Source: Spyradosoma sp004558035 (GTDB lineage: Bacteria; Verrucomicrobiota; Verrucomicrobiia; Opitutales; UBA953). From it: DNA of 64,000 nucleotides. The stretch's first letter is position 1. Each line of letters opens with the position of its first letter. The stretch covers positions 248,001-312,000 of the forward strand of contig NZ_JBNPNH010000002.1 of the NCBI RefSeq assembly GCF_050314555.1, in the 5' to 3' direction. Under the pieces are notes generated by a model that was not told the DNA's origin, searched no databases, and saw only the letters and a program-made list of their open reading frames with translations. This document shows, piece after piece, positions 24,674 to 34,026 of this stretch. The position numbers were made by a program, and so were the translations under genes.

Positions 24674-25972
24674 ATGAGCAAAAAATTTTTCATCACGCTC
24701 GCGCTCGCGGGAACGCTCGCCGTTTTCGCGAACGCGGCGGAACACGCGCACGACGCGAACTGCGCCCACGGCGCGCACGAAACGCACGCCCACGGCGACC
24801 ACGACGAAGGCGAGCACGAAGCCGACCACGAGCATGAGCACGACCACGACGCGCACGACGAAGCCGAAGACGCGGGAACGCGCGTCGAGATTTCGCCGCG
24901 CGCGCGGCAGTCCGTCGCGATGCGCTTCGAGACGGTTTCCGACGCGTCCGCGAGCGCGGCGCGCTCCTACTACGGGCAGATGCGCGTTCCCGCCGACGCG
25001 GTGAAGACCGCCGCCCTGCCCGCCGCCGGCCGCGTGCGCTTTTTCGTGACGCCCGGCCAGAACGTCGAGCCGGGAACGCCGCTCTACTCGCTTTCCTCGC
25101 CGGAGCTGATCGCGATGCGCAGCGACCTCGCGCAGGCGGAAGCGGACCTTTCCCGCGCGCGCTCGAACCTCGCCGCGCTCGAGGCGCGCCTCGAACGCCT
25201 CGCGAAAATCGGCACGAAAAACGGCGCGCTCGAAAGCGAAGCCGCGTTTCTGCGCGCGGAAATCCCCGTGCTCGCCGCCGCCGCCGAGCGTTCCCGCGGA
25301 CTCTGGCTCGCGGCGACGGACGGCGCGGAGCTGCGCGACGGCAGGCTGATCGTCTCCTCGCCGTTCGCGGGGCGGATTCAGTCGCTCGACCTCAGCGAAG
25401 GCGCCTGGGGCGAACGCGGCGCGGGCGCGCTCACGCTCGTCTCGTCGCGCGCGCTCGAGTTCAAGGGCTCGGCGTTCGGCGCGGACGCGTTCGCGGGAAC
25501 GCAGGCGCGGCTCGCGGTGTCCGTCGGCGGCGAGACGCTGCGCCTCGCGGGCACGCTGCGCGTCTCCGCGCAGATCGACGAGGCGACGCAGGCGCGCACG
25601 ATTTATTTCGTTCCGGAAAATCTGCCCGAGGGCGTGTTCCCGGGGCAAGTCGCGCGGCTCGAAGTCTTCCGCCGCGACGAGGCGGACGAGGGCTTCGTTC
25701 CCGTGCCGAGCAGCGCCGTCGTCAAGGTCGGCGTGGACGACGTCGTCTTCGTGCGCGACCCGCACGACGAAAACGCGTTCTTCGCGCGCAAGGTGAAGAC
25801 GCGTCCGGCGCGCCGCGGCGTGACTCCCGTGAAGGGCGTGCGCGCGGGCGAGACCGTCGTCGTCAAGGGCGGCTACGAGCTGAAATACGTGCTTCCCGCG
25901 GACGGGAACGCGGCGAAGAAGGCCGCCGGGCACTTCCACGCCGACGGAAAATTCCACGAAGGCGAGCACTGA
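24674..25972 (+). CDS. RND efflux periplasmic adaptor, CzcB/CusB-like, His-rich
   Basis: A 432-residue membrane-fusion protein with signal peptide (SKKFFITLALAGTLAVFANA). Residues about 22-72 are dominated by His, Asp and Glu (repeated HAHD, HDHD, EHEHD), a likely metal-binding tail, and the C-terminus ends HFHADGKFHEGEH. Between them are the lipoyl/hairpin order (PAAGRVRFFVTPGQNVEPG, a long coiled hairpin, LIVSSPFAGRIQSLDLSEG) and the membrane-proximal beta domains. It links the RND pump to the TolC-type channel. His richness favours Zn, Ni, Co or Cu over drugs. Confidence 0.88.
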   Translation: MSKKFFITLALAGTLAVFANAAEHAHDANCAHGAHETHAHGDHDEGEHEADHEHEHDHDAHDEAEDAGTRVEISPRARQSVAMRFETVSDASASAARSYYGQMRVPADAVKTAALPAAGRVRFFVTPGQNVEPGTPLYSLSSPELIAMRSDLAQAEADLSRARSNLAALEARLERLAKIGTKNGALESEAAFLRAEIPVLAAAAERSRGLWLAATDGAELRDGRLIVSSPFAGRIQSLDLSEGAWGERGAGALTLVSSRALEFKGSAFGADAFAGTQARLAVSVGGETLRLAGTLRVSAQIDEATQARTIYFVPENLPEGVFPGQVARLEVFRRDEADEGFVPVPSSAVVKVGVDDVVFVRDPHDENAFFARKVKTRPARRGVTPVKGVRAGETVVVKGGYELKYVLPADGNAAKKAAGHFHADGKFHEGEH

Positions 25973-26076
25973 CGAGGGAAGATGAGAGATGAGAGGTGAG
26001 GGATGAGAGGGAAGTCGAGCCTTCGTCTCTCGTCGGTTCCCGAAAAAACGTATCCGATAAAAATTTACGCACAAAA
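25973..26076. repeat. Short spacer with GATGAGAG-type repeats
   Basis: A run of degenerate GATGAGAG/GGTGAGGG words (about 25980-26011) followed by a partial complement TCGTCTCTCGTC (26025-26036). It belongs to the same low-complexity spacer class as its neighbours. The pump gene starts at 26077. Confidence 0.5.
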
Positions 26077-29000
26077 ATGAACGCAATCATTTCATTCTGC
26101 CTGCGGAAACGCCTCACGGTGCTGATGCTCACGGCGCTGCTCGCGGCGGTTTCCTTTTTCGTCGTCAAAGACATTCCCGTGGACGTGTTCCCGGAGCTGA
26201 AGGTGCCGCGCGTCACGATCCAAACCGAGGCGAGCGGGCTCACCGCCGAAGAGGTCGAGCGCTACGTGACGATTCCCGTCGAATCCGCGATGAACGGCAC
26301 GGCGGGCGTGAAGCGCGTGCGCTCCTCCTCCGGCGGCGGGCTTTCGTTCGTCTGGGTCGATTTCGACTGGGACACGGACATCTACCTCGCGCGGCAGATC
26401 GTGACGGAGCGCCTTTCGAGCGTGCGCGCCTCGCTCCCGCAGAACGTCTCGCCGGAGCTCGCGCCCATCGTTTCCGTGACGGGCGAAATCATGCTCATTG
26501 CGCTCACGCCCGACGAGGAATTTTCAAAAAACCTCACCGACGCCGAGCGCGCGCGGCTGCTGCTCGACATGCGCCAGCTCGCGGAATACCGTCTGCGCAA
26601 CCGCCTGCTCGCGATTCCCGGCGTCGGCCAGGTCACGGTGCTCGGCGGCCGCCTGCCGGAGTATCAGGTCGTTTACGATCCCGCGCGTCTGCGCCAGGCG
26701 AAGATTTCGCTCGACGACCTGCGCGCGGCGGTCGAGTCCGCGGGCTCCACGGCGCCCGCCGGCTACCTCGAGGAAGTCGCGGGAACGGAGCTGCCGATTC
26801 AGCAGGATTCGCGCGTGGAGACGCTCGAGCAGCTGCGACGTTCGCTCGTTCCCGCGCATCCGTCGGGAACGGCGAAGATCGAGGACCTCGCCGACGTGCG
26901 CATCGACGGCGCGCCGCGCCGCGGGAACGCCGGATTCATGGGCACGGACGCGGTCGTGCTTTCCGTGCAGAAGACGCCCGGCGCGAACACGCAGGAGCTC
27001 ACGCGCGCCGTGGACAAGGCGGTCGCGGAATTTTCCGCGAGCCGGCTGCCCGCGGGCATGCGCCTGCACGCGAACGCCTACCGCCAGTCGGACTTCATCG
27101 AAATGTCGCTCGCGAACGGCGCGGAGACGCTGATCACGGCGGGCGTCGTCGTCATGCTCGTGATTTTCCTCACGCTGCTGAACGTGCGCACGGCGCTCGT
27201 CACGCTCGCGGCGATGCCGCTTTCGATTCTGTTCGCGATGCTGCTGTTCCCGGCGTTCGGGCTCGCGGTGAACATCATGACGCTGGGCGGGCTCGCGGTC
27301 GCGGTCGGCGACGTCGTGGACAACGCGATCATCTTCGTCGAAATCGCGTGGCGGCGGCTTTCGGAGAACGCCGCGCTCCCGCCCGAAAAGCGGCGCACGA
27401 AATACGAGGTGCTCATGGCGGCGAAGGGCGAAATCCTCGGCTCGATCGGCTATTCCTCGGCGATCATTCTGCTCGTGTTCACGCCGGTGCTTTTCCTGTC
27501 GGGGCTCGAGGGGCAGTTCTTCCGCCCGCTGGGCGTTTCGTTCATGCTCGCGTTCGCGATGTCGCTCGCCGTCGCGGTGACGGTCGTTCCCGTGCTGTGC
27601 TCGCTCGCGTTCCGCGCGAAGAAGAACGGCGCCCACGCCGCGGACGCGGGAACGCCGCCGCGCGAGAGCTTTTCCGTGCGGCAGATTCACCGCCTTTACG
27701 AGCCCGTGCTGAACTTCTGCATGCGCCGCGCGAAGCTCGTCGTCGCGGGAACGCTCGCGCTGACGGCGGGCGCGCTCTGGCTCGCGGGAACGTTCGGCGC
27801 GAGCTTTCTCCCGCCCTTCAACGAAGACTGCTACACCGTCTTCGTGAACGCCGTGCCGGGAACGTCGCTCGAAGAAACGGAGCGCATCGCACGCGGCTGC
27901 GCCGAGCGCGTCGGAAAAATCGACGGCGTGCTTTCCGTCGCGCAGCGCACGGGGCGCGCCGAAAACGACGAGCACGCCGAGCCCGTCTCCGCGTCGGAAC
28001 TGCTCGTGCGCGTCGATCTGAAGAAGGATCAGAAAAAAATCCGCGAGGCGATCCGCGACGCGATCGAGGGCATTCCCGGCACGAGCACGATGATCGGCTA
28101 CCCGCTCGCGCACCGCATTTCCGCCGCGCTTTCCGGCTCCAATTCCGAAATGGCGATCAACATCTACGGGAGCGAGCTCCCGCAGCTGCGCGCCGCCGCG
28201 CTCAAGGCGAAGGAGATTCTCGAAAAAATGCCCGAGGCCGCCGACGCGCGCGCCAACCGCGAAGTCATGGTGGACACGGTGCGCATCCGCTACGACCAGG
28301 AGATTCTCGGCGCGTTCGGGCTCACGATCGCCGAGTCCGCCGAACAGGTCTCCGCCGCGCTCAACGGGCTGCGGCTCGGCGAAGTCATCAAAAACCAGGA
28401 CCGCTGGAACGTCGTGCTGCGGCTCGATCCCGCGCTGCGCATGTCCGTGGACGACGTGCGCGACCTCGAACTGCTCGGCGCGGACGGCAGAAGCGTGCGC
28501 CTCGGCGACGCCGCCGACGTCTCGCGCGAGGAAGTGACCAACCTCATTCTGCGCGACGACACGATGCGCAAGGCGATGATTTCCTGCAATCCCGCGCCCG
28601 GCTCCAACCTCGGCGACCTCGTCGAGGCGTGCCGCGAAAAGCTCGACCCGGCGATGCACGAGCTCGGCTGCACCGTCGAATACGCGGGAACGATCCAGGC
28701 GCGCGAATCCGCGGCGCGGCGGCTCTACCTGCTCGGCGCGGCGATTCTCGTCGCCGTCGTGTTTCTGCTGACGACGGCGCTCGGCAGTCTGCGCAGCGCG
28801 GCGGTGACGCTCGTGAACATTCCGCTGTGCCTCATCGGCGGAATCGTCGCGGTGTTCGTCGCCTCGCCGGGAACGCTCGCGTCCGTGTTCGGCGGCGGCG
28901 CGTACGAGGCGCCGATTCTCTCCGTCGCCTCGATCGTGGGCTTCGTGACGGTGATCGGCTTCGGCGTGCGCTCCGGGCTGATTCTGCTGAACCGCTACCG

Positions 29001-29253
29001 CGAACTCTTCAAAAGCGGCATGAGCGCGGACGAGGCGATCCGCGTCGGCTCGCGGGAACGCGTCGTGCCGATCGTGATGACGTCGCTGACGACGGAGCTG
29101 GGCCTGCTGCCGCTGATCGTCGCGATCGACCGCCCCGGCGGCGAGCTGCTCGGCCCGCTCGCGATCGTGCAGTTCGGCGGGCTCATCTCGGCGACCGTCC
29201 TCTCGCTCGCCGTCATTCCCGCCGCCTCCCGGCTCCTCGCCAAAAAGAGTTGA
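26077..29253 (+). CDS. Heavy-metal RND efflux pump, CzcA/CusA-like
   Basis: A 1058-residue inner-membrane proton/metal antiporter. Start at ATG 26077 (MNAIISFCLRKRLTVLML). The RND pattern is complete: first helix, a periplasmic domain containing PVDVFPELKVPRVTIQTEASGL, and the proton-relay helix AVGDVVDNAIIFVE, whose charged residues are of the HME type rather than the drug-pump type. Next come FTPVLFLSGLEGQFFRPLG, a second periplasmic half (FGASFLPPFNEDCYTVFVNAVPGTS), and C-terminal helices with FVTVIGFGVRSGLILLNRYRE. It completes a tripartite pump with the two preceding large genes. Metal specificity is not readable from sequence alone. Confidence 0.9.
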   Translation: MNAIISFCLRKRLTVLMLTALLAAVSFFVVKDIPVDVFPELKVPRVTIQTEASGLTAEEVERYVTIPVESAMNGTAGVKRVRSSSGGGLSFVWVDFDWDTDIYLARQIVTERLSSVRASLPQNVSPELAPIVSVTGEIMLIALTPDEEFSKNLTDAERARLLLDMRQLAEYRLRNRLLAIPGVGQVTVLGGRLPEYQVVYDPARLRQAKISLDDLRAAVESAGSTAPAGYLEEVAGTELPIQQDSRVETLEQLRRSLVPAHPSGTAKIEDLADVRIDGAPRRGNAGFMGTDAVVLSVQKTPGANTQELTRAVDKAVAEFSASRLPAGMRLHANAYRQSDFIEMSLANGAETLITAGVVVMLVIFLTLLNVRTALVTLAAMPLSILFAMLLFPAFGLAVNIMTLGGLAVAVGDVVDNAIIFVEIAWRRLSENAALPPEKRRTKYEVLMAAKGEILGSIGYSSAIILLVFTPVLFLSGLEGQFFRPLGVSFMLAFAMSLAVAVTVVPVLCSLAFRAKKNGAHAADAGTPPRESFSVRQIHRLYEPVLNFCMRRAKLVVAGTLALTAGALWLAGTFGASFLPPFNEDCYTVFVNAVPGTSLEETERIARGCAERVGKIDGVLSVAQRTGRAENDEHAEPVSASELLVRVDLKKDQKKIREAIRDAIEGIPGTSTMIGYPLAHRISAALSGSNSEMAINIYGSELPQLRAAALKAKEILEKMPEAADARANREVMVDTVRIRYDQEILGAFGLTIAESAEQVSAALNGLRLGEVIKNQDRWNVVLRLDPALRMSVDDVRDLELLGADGRSVRLGDAADVSREEVTNLILRDDTMRKAMISCNPAPGSNLGDLVEACREKLDPAMHELGCTVEYAGTIQARESAARRLYLLGAAILVAVVFLLTTALGSLRSAAVTLVNIPLCLIGGIVAVFVASPGTLASVFGGGAYEAPILSVASIVGFVTVIGFGVRSGLILLNRYRELFKSGMSADEAIRVGSRERVVPIVMTSLTTELGLLPLIVAIDRPGGELLGPLAIVQFGGLISATVLSLAVIPAASRLLAKKS

Positions 29254-29427
29254 AAACAGCTTAGAGATGAGCGTTGAGAGCTGAGAGGAAAGCAACTGGT
29301 GACTTGTAACTGGTGACTGGACCATTGTGAGTTTTGCCGAGGCAAAACTTGTTGATCACCAGTTACGAGTCACCAGCTACAAGTCACTTCTCTCACTTCT
29401 AAGCCCTCAACTCTCGTCTTTCTTCCT
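29254..29427. repeat. Large imperfect stem-loop spacer between convergent genes
   Basis: Arms GATGAGCGTTGAGAGCTGAGAG ... CTGGTGACTTGTAACTGGTGAC (29267-29317) are complementary to GTTACGAGTCACCAG ... CTTCTCTCACTTC ... CCTCAACTCTCGTC (about 29362-29421), with an AGTTTTGCC-GA-GGCAAAACTT hairpin (about 29331-29350) at the centre. It lies between the pump gene and thrC and may terminate both transcripts. Confidence 0.65.
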
Positions 29428-30897
29428 TCAGATTCCGAAGACGGCGCGGACGGTTTCGCCGACGCGGTCCTTGGCGCAGACGAGCGCATGAAGCGCCGGC
29501 GCGTTCTCCAGCTCGGCGAAACGCGGCGCGCGGCCGACGAGCTCGCCGAGCGCGCGGAGGTTCGCGAAGTCGTCCGCGCCGCACGTTCCCGTGAGCGCGC
29601 GCAGCATCGTCGCGGGGAATTTCCACGGCGCGGCGGTTTCGGCGACGACGGCGGGAACGTTCCCGCGCCCGCCGAGATCGCGCAGCACCTTCCAGCCGAT
29701 CGCGGTGTGCGGGTCGGCGAGGTAGCCGGTCTCGCGGCGGATCGCGGCGATCGCGGCCTCCGTCTCCTCGGGCGAAGCGTGCCCGGAAACGAAGCCGGCG
29801 GCGGCGGGAGCGCCGCAGTCCGCGCCGAGCGAAAATTCGCCCGTGCCCTTCAGCGCCGCCATGCGCGCGCGCGTCGAAGCGGCGTCGCGCCCGGAAATCT
29901 CGAAGATGAAGCGCTCGATGTTCGACGAGACGAGAATGTCCATCGACGGCGAATTGGTGACGCGGAACGTGCGCCGCACGTCGTACACGCCCGTGCGGAT
30001 GAAGTCCGCGACGACGCAGTTTTCGTTCGAGGCGACGACGAAGCGGCGGATCGGCGCGCCGAGCTTCTTCGCGTAAAACGCGGCGAGCACGTTGCCGAAA
30101 TTGCCCGTGGGCACGACGACGTCGAAGCCGTCCGCGCCGAGCGTTCCCGCGGCGTGCAGCTCGCGCCACGCCATGATGTAGTAGCAGATCTGCGGGAACA
30201 GGCGGCCGATGTTGATCGAGTTCGCGCTGGAAAGGAAAACGCTCTTCGCGGCGGCGTCGGCGCGGATTTTCTCGTCGGCGAAGACGGCCTTGACAGCGGT
30301 CTGCGCGTCGTCGAAATTGCCCTCGATCGCGCACGCGTGCACGTTCGCGCCCGGGCAGCAGACCATCTGCCGGCGCTGGATTTCGGACGTTCCCGTCTTC
30401 GGGAAGAACACGAGCACTTCCGTTCCCGCGACGTCCGCGAAGCCGCGCATCGCCGCCGAGCCGGTGTCGCCGCTCGTCGCCGTGAGAATCGCGACCTTCT
30501 TCAGCCCCGCGACGGACGCGGCGTGCTGCAGCAGCGTCGGCAGAATCGTCAGCGCGACGTCCTTGAACGCCGCCGTCGGGCCTTCCGCCAGGTCCATGAA
30601 GACGACGTTTCCGCCGACGGCGCGGAACGGCACGGGATTTTCGGGCTCGGCGAAACGCGCGACGGAGCGCGCGACCGCGGCCTCGCGCACGCTCTCGGGC
30701 ACGTCGTCGAAGAAGAGCGAGAGAATCCCGCGCATCGTTCCCGCGTAGCCGGCGGAGGGTTCGAGCCAGTCCGGGAGCGCGTCGCCGCCCGGCATTTCGG
30801 CGGGAACGTAGAGTCCGCCGTCGGGCGCAATGCCGTTGAGGAGCGCTTCAGTCGAGGAAACCATGGGCGCGAGCCCGCGAGTGGAAATGTATTTCAT
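29428..30897 (-). CDS. thrC: Threonine synthase
   Basis: A 489-residue PLP enzyme forming threonine from O-phosphohomoserine. Start at CAT 30895-30897 (MKYISTRGLAPMVSSTEALLNG), the normal family N-terminus. The PLP lysine lies in GPTAAFKD; phosphate and substrate loops are ATSGDTGSAA and VPTGNFGNVLAAFYAKK. Length fits the long E. coli-type ThrC. It is the last gene of a minus-strand unit: 7TM-HD gene, ybeY, thrC, with 16 bases between ybeY and thrC. Confidence 0.93.
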   Translation of the reverse strand: MKYISTRGLAPMVSSTEALLNGIAPDGGLYVPAEMPGGDALPDWLEPSAGYAGTMRGILSLFFDDVPESVREAAVARSVARFAEPENPVPFRAVGGNVVFMDLAEGPTAAFKDVALTILPTLLQHAASVAGLKKVAILTATSGDTGSAAMRGFADVAGTEVLVFFPKTGTSEIQRRQMVCCPGANVHACAIEGNFDDAQTAVKAVFADEKIRADAAAKSVFLSSANSINIGRLFPQICYYIMAWRELHAAGTLGADGFDVVVPTGNFGNVLAAFYAKKLGAPIRRFVVASNENCVVADFIRTGVYDVRRTFRVTNSPSMDILVSSNIERFIFEISGRDAASTRARMAALKGTGEFSLGADCGAPAAAGFVSGHASPEETEAAIAAIRRETGYLADPHTAIGWKVLRDLGGRGNVPAVVAETAAPWKFPATMLRALTGTCGADDFANLRALGELVGRAPRFAELENAPALHALVCAKDRVGETVRAVFGI

Positions 30898-30913
30898 GAC
30901 AGGATACGTTTTT

Positions 30914-31489
30914 TCAGGTTGAGGATTTTTCGTTGAAGGATTCGGAAATTTTCGGGAACACGACGCGCGAGAACGGCGCGGCGCCGGCGGCGCGCAGGAT
31001 TTCGAGCGCCTCCGCCTCGGCGGCGCGCATGCGCACGCGGTCGTCCTCGGCGATGTCATCCAGCCCGGCGAGATGGAGCCAGCCGTGGACGAGATAGAGC
31101 AGCAGCTCGTCGGCGGGCGTCGTGCCGAACTGCGCGGCGGCGCGCGCCGCCTGGGGCACGCAGACGACGATTTCCCCGGCGAAGGCGTCGTCGTCCCCGC
31201 CGCGGGAACGCGCCGCTCGGCGGCGGGAAGCGGGTTCCGCGGGAACGTCGCGTCGGCGCGGCTTCGTGAAGACTTCGTCGCCCGGGAACGTGATGACGTC
31301 GGTCTTCGAAGGGTCGTTCAGAAAACGCGCGTGCAGGGCGCAGGTGCGCGCGTCGTCCGCGAAGGCGACGGAGAGCGATCCCGAGGGGAATTCCCACGGC
31401 GCGCGTTCCCGCAGGCGCTTCAGCACGGTCTTCACTTCGCGGCGGGAGATGCGGAAACCGCGGCAGGCGATGGCGATCTCGTCGTTCAC
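30914..31489 (-). CDS. ybeY: Endoribonuclease YbeY, third metal ligand altered
   Basis: YbeY acts in 16S rRNA 3' maturation and ribosome quality control. The 191-residue protein has the family core LHARFLNDPSKTDVITFPG and the metal motif HGWLHLAGLDD. The usual motif is HGxLHLxGxDH; here the third His is Asp, which could still bind zinc but is unusual. A 40-residue insert of charged sequence lies after the PGDEVF strand. The start is GTG at 31489, overlapping the stop of the upstream 7TM-HD gene by 4 bases, so translation is coupled. Confidence 0.88.
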   Translation of the reverse strand: MNDEIAIACRGFRISRREVKTVLKRLRERAPWEFPSGSLSVAFADDARTCALHARFLNDPSKTDVITFPGDEVFTKPRRRDVPAEPASRRRAARSRGGDDDAFAGEIVVCVPQAARAAAQFGTTPADELLLYLVHGWLHLAGLDDIAEDDRVRMRAAEAEALEILRAAGAAPFSRVVFPKISESFNEKSST

Positions 31490-34011
31490 GGCTCTTCTGC
31501 GGGAGCGGTTTTCTCTTCCTCGGCGGGGGCGGCCTTTTCTTCCGCGGGAGCGTCCGCCGGCGGCAGCACGGAGGCGAGCGCCGCGGAATCGAGCACGCGC
31601 GCGCGCGGCTCGTCGGCGGGCTTCTTCTCGGCGGCGTTCCCGTCGCCGTCCGTGTTGTAGGAAATGCGTTCGTGGCGGCTCGTGAACACGGAGTCCACGA
31701 GGCTGCGGCGGACGGCGTCGAGCTGCTTCAGCGTGATCGGGCAGTCGTTGAACTCGCCTTCGGCGACGCGTTCCGCGATGCGCTTGTCCACGACGTCCTC
31801 GACCGCCTGGCGCGAGAATTTCTTGATGGAGCGCGCGGACGCCTCGACGACGTCGCAGAGCATGAGCACGGCGGCCTCGACCGTCTGCGGGCGCGGCCCG
31901 TCGTAGCGGTAGTCGGCGTCGTCCACGAAGGCGGGATCTTCGCCGGTATCCTCCGCCGCCGCGACGGCGAGCTTTTTCGCCTTTTCGAAGAAGAATCCCG
32001 CGAGCCCGCGGCCGTGGTGCTGCATGATGAGGTCGCGCACGGCTTCGGGCAGGTGGTATTCCTCGGCGAGCTCGACGCCTTCGCGCACGTGGCTGCGGAT
32101 GATGAGGGCGGACATGCGCGGCGTCTGCCGGTCGTGCGGGCTGGGCATGCCTTCCTTCTTGTTTTCCGTGAAGTATTCCGGCTTGAGCGTCTTGCCGACG
32201 TCATGAAAGAGCGCCGCGCAACGGCAGAGCACGGGATTCGCGCCCGCCGCCTGCGCCGCCTTCGCCGCGAAGTCCGCGACCATGACGCTGTGCAGGAACG
32301 TTCCCGGCGCGACGACCTGGAGGCGCCGCAGCAGCGGGTGATCGTAGTCCGCGAGCTCGAGCAGCGTGATGTTCGTCGTGATCTTGAAGATGCCTTCGAA
32401 GATCGAAAGCACGCCCGCGGCGGCGACGCCCGAAAGCGCGCCCGCGGCGACCGCCGCGACGAAATTCGCCGCGAAGGATTCCCAGACGAAATTCTCGTGG
32501 AAGCCGACCAGCAGCGACGCCAACGCCGTCGCCACGCCGGAATAAAAGCCCGCGCGCAGCAGCACCGAGCGCTTCCGCGCGTCGCGCACGATGTAGACCG
32601 CGGTCATCACCGCGACGGACGCCGCGAGCAGCGATTCCGCGCTCCCGCCGAGCATCAGCGACGAAATCGAGGCGGCGGCGAGCGACGTCACGACGGCGAG
32701 CGGCGCGCCCAGCATCAGCGCCGCGAGAATCGCCGTGCAGGTCGGCGCCGAAAGCCACACCTGGATATTCTGCGTCTGAGCGAAGATTTCTTCGAAACGC
32801 GGCGACTCCACGACGCCGAGCATCAGGCGGACGAGCGCCGTGTTCACGAGAATCAGCGTTCCCGCGAGCGCGAGGCGGCGGCGTTCGCGGAAGACGTTCG
32901 GCGTCAGCAGCATCCCGAAGATCGCCGCGCTCGCCAGAATGCAGTACGCGTAAAACGTGTTGGAAAGGAAGGGAAGCCGCTCCTCGAAAAGCCCGTCCGA
33001 GCGCGTTTCCTCCGCCGCGCGGTAGGCGCGCCAGCGCTCGAGCATCTCCGCCGAGACGGGAACGCGCTCGGAAAGCAGCGGGTCGCCCGTGTGCACCTTC
33101 ACGACGCTCTCGCCGACGTTCTGCGCGGCGAGGTTCTTCTGCTTCAGCGTCGCCTCGCGGTCGAAGAACATGTTGGCGCGGAAGAGCCCCGCCGTCTGGA
33201 AGACGTAGCCGACCTCCTCGGCGACCTTGCCGAGATTGCCGCGCATCTCCTTCGTGAAGACGCGCTGCCAGAGCACCGTGCGGAAACGCTCGGAAAAGAC
33301 GCCCTCCGCCTCGCGCTCGGTGCAGCCCGCCTCGTCGCCGAAGCGCGCGCGCCCGAGCGGACGCGAAAATTTCTTCCCGCCCTCGCGGGATTCCTCGAAA
33401 ATGCCTTCCTTCGCCAGAATCCAGAAGACGCTTTTCGCCGCGTCCGCGAGCTCGCGGAAACGCGTCGCGTCGTCGCAGTATTCGACGAGCCGGGAAATCC
33501 CCAGCGCCAGATCCTGCCGCGTCGTTTCGCGCGCGAAGGCGGGAACGCCCTTCTCGGACTCTTCCACGGCGAGGATTTCCGCGAGCGCCGCATCGCGCGT
33601 CGTGCGCACGCGCAGACGCTTCAGCCGCGGGAAATCCGCCGCGACGCGCTCGAAGACGCGCTCGAGCGCGCCCAGCGCGGCCTCCTGCGGGCCGAGCTTC
33701 AGCGCATAGACCGGGTTGACCTGCAGGCGCGCGTTCTCCTCGCGCTCGGTGCGCAGCAGCGTGCTCGCGTAGGAAAAGCTGAACGGCGCCGAAAAGGAAT
33801 AATTCGGCACGTAGCCTTCGTAGACGACGGGCGCGCGCGGCGGACGGCCGAAAAAGGCGACGACCGAAAGCGCCGCGCCGAAGACCAGCAGCAGCCACGT
33901 TCCCGCGAGCAGCCGCCGGAAGCGTTCCCGCAGAGGCACGCGCGGCTCCTGAAAGACGCGGTAAATCAGCGCGCCCTCCTCACGGCGTTTTCTCTTGGAA
34001 ATGTGAGCCAT
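31486..34011 (-). CDS. 7TM-HD (HDIG-domain) membrane phosphodiesterase
   Basis: About 842 residues from ATG at 34011 (MAHISKRKRREEG); ATG 34026 is an alternative. One N-terminal membrane helix precedes a large extracytoplasmic domain, then seven hydrophobic segments (about residues 325-520), then an HD domain with FHDVGKTLKPEYF, HDRQTPRMSALIIRSHV and IMQHHG. In Firmicutes the related PgpH hydrolyses cyclic di-AMP; the genetic link to ybeY is typical for this family. The C-terminal 60 residues are an Ala/Glu/Pro-rich tail with repeated APAEE words. Cyclic di-AMP as substrate is inference. Confidence 0.88.
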   Translation of the reverse strand: MAHISKRKRREEGALIYRVFQEPRVPLRERFRRLLAGTWLLLVFGAALSVVAFFGRPPRAPVVYEGYVPNYSFSAPFSFSYASTLLRTEREENARLQVNPVYALKLGPQEAALGALERVFERVAADFPRLKRLRVRTTRDAALAEILAVEESEKGVPAFARETTRQDLALGISRLVEYCDDATRFRELADAAKSVFWILAKEGIFEESREGGKKFSRPLGRARFGDEAGCTEREAEGVFSERFRTVLWQRVFTKEMRGNLGKVAEEVGYVFQTAGLFRANMFFDREATLKQKNLAAQNVGESVVKVHTGDPLLSERVPVSAEMLERWRAYRAAEETRSDGLFEERLPFLSNTFYAYCILASAAIFGMLLTPNVFRERRRLALAGTLILVNTALVRLMLGVVESPRFEEIFAQTQNIQVWLSAPTCTAILAALMLGAPLAVVTSLAAASISSLMLGGSAESLLAASVAVMTAVYIVRDARKRSVLLRAGFYSGVATALASLLVGFHENFVWESFAANFVAAVAAGALSGVAAAGVLSIFEGIFKITTNITLLELADYDHPLLRRLQVVAPGTFLHSVMVADFAAKAAQAAGANPVLCRCAALFHDVGKTLKPEYFTENKKEGMPSPHDRQTPRMSALIIRSHVREGVELAEEYHLPEAVRDLIMQHHGRGLAGFFFEKAKKLAVAAAEDTGEDPAFVDDADYRYDGPRPQTVEAAVLMLCDVVEASARSIKKFSRQAVEDVVDKRIAERVAEGEFNDCPITLKQLDAVRRSLVDSVFTSRHERISYNTDGDGNAAEKKPADEPRARVLDSAALASVLPPADAPAEEKAAPAEEEKTAPAEEP

Positions 34012-34026
34012 AAAATATTCGCTCAA

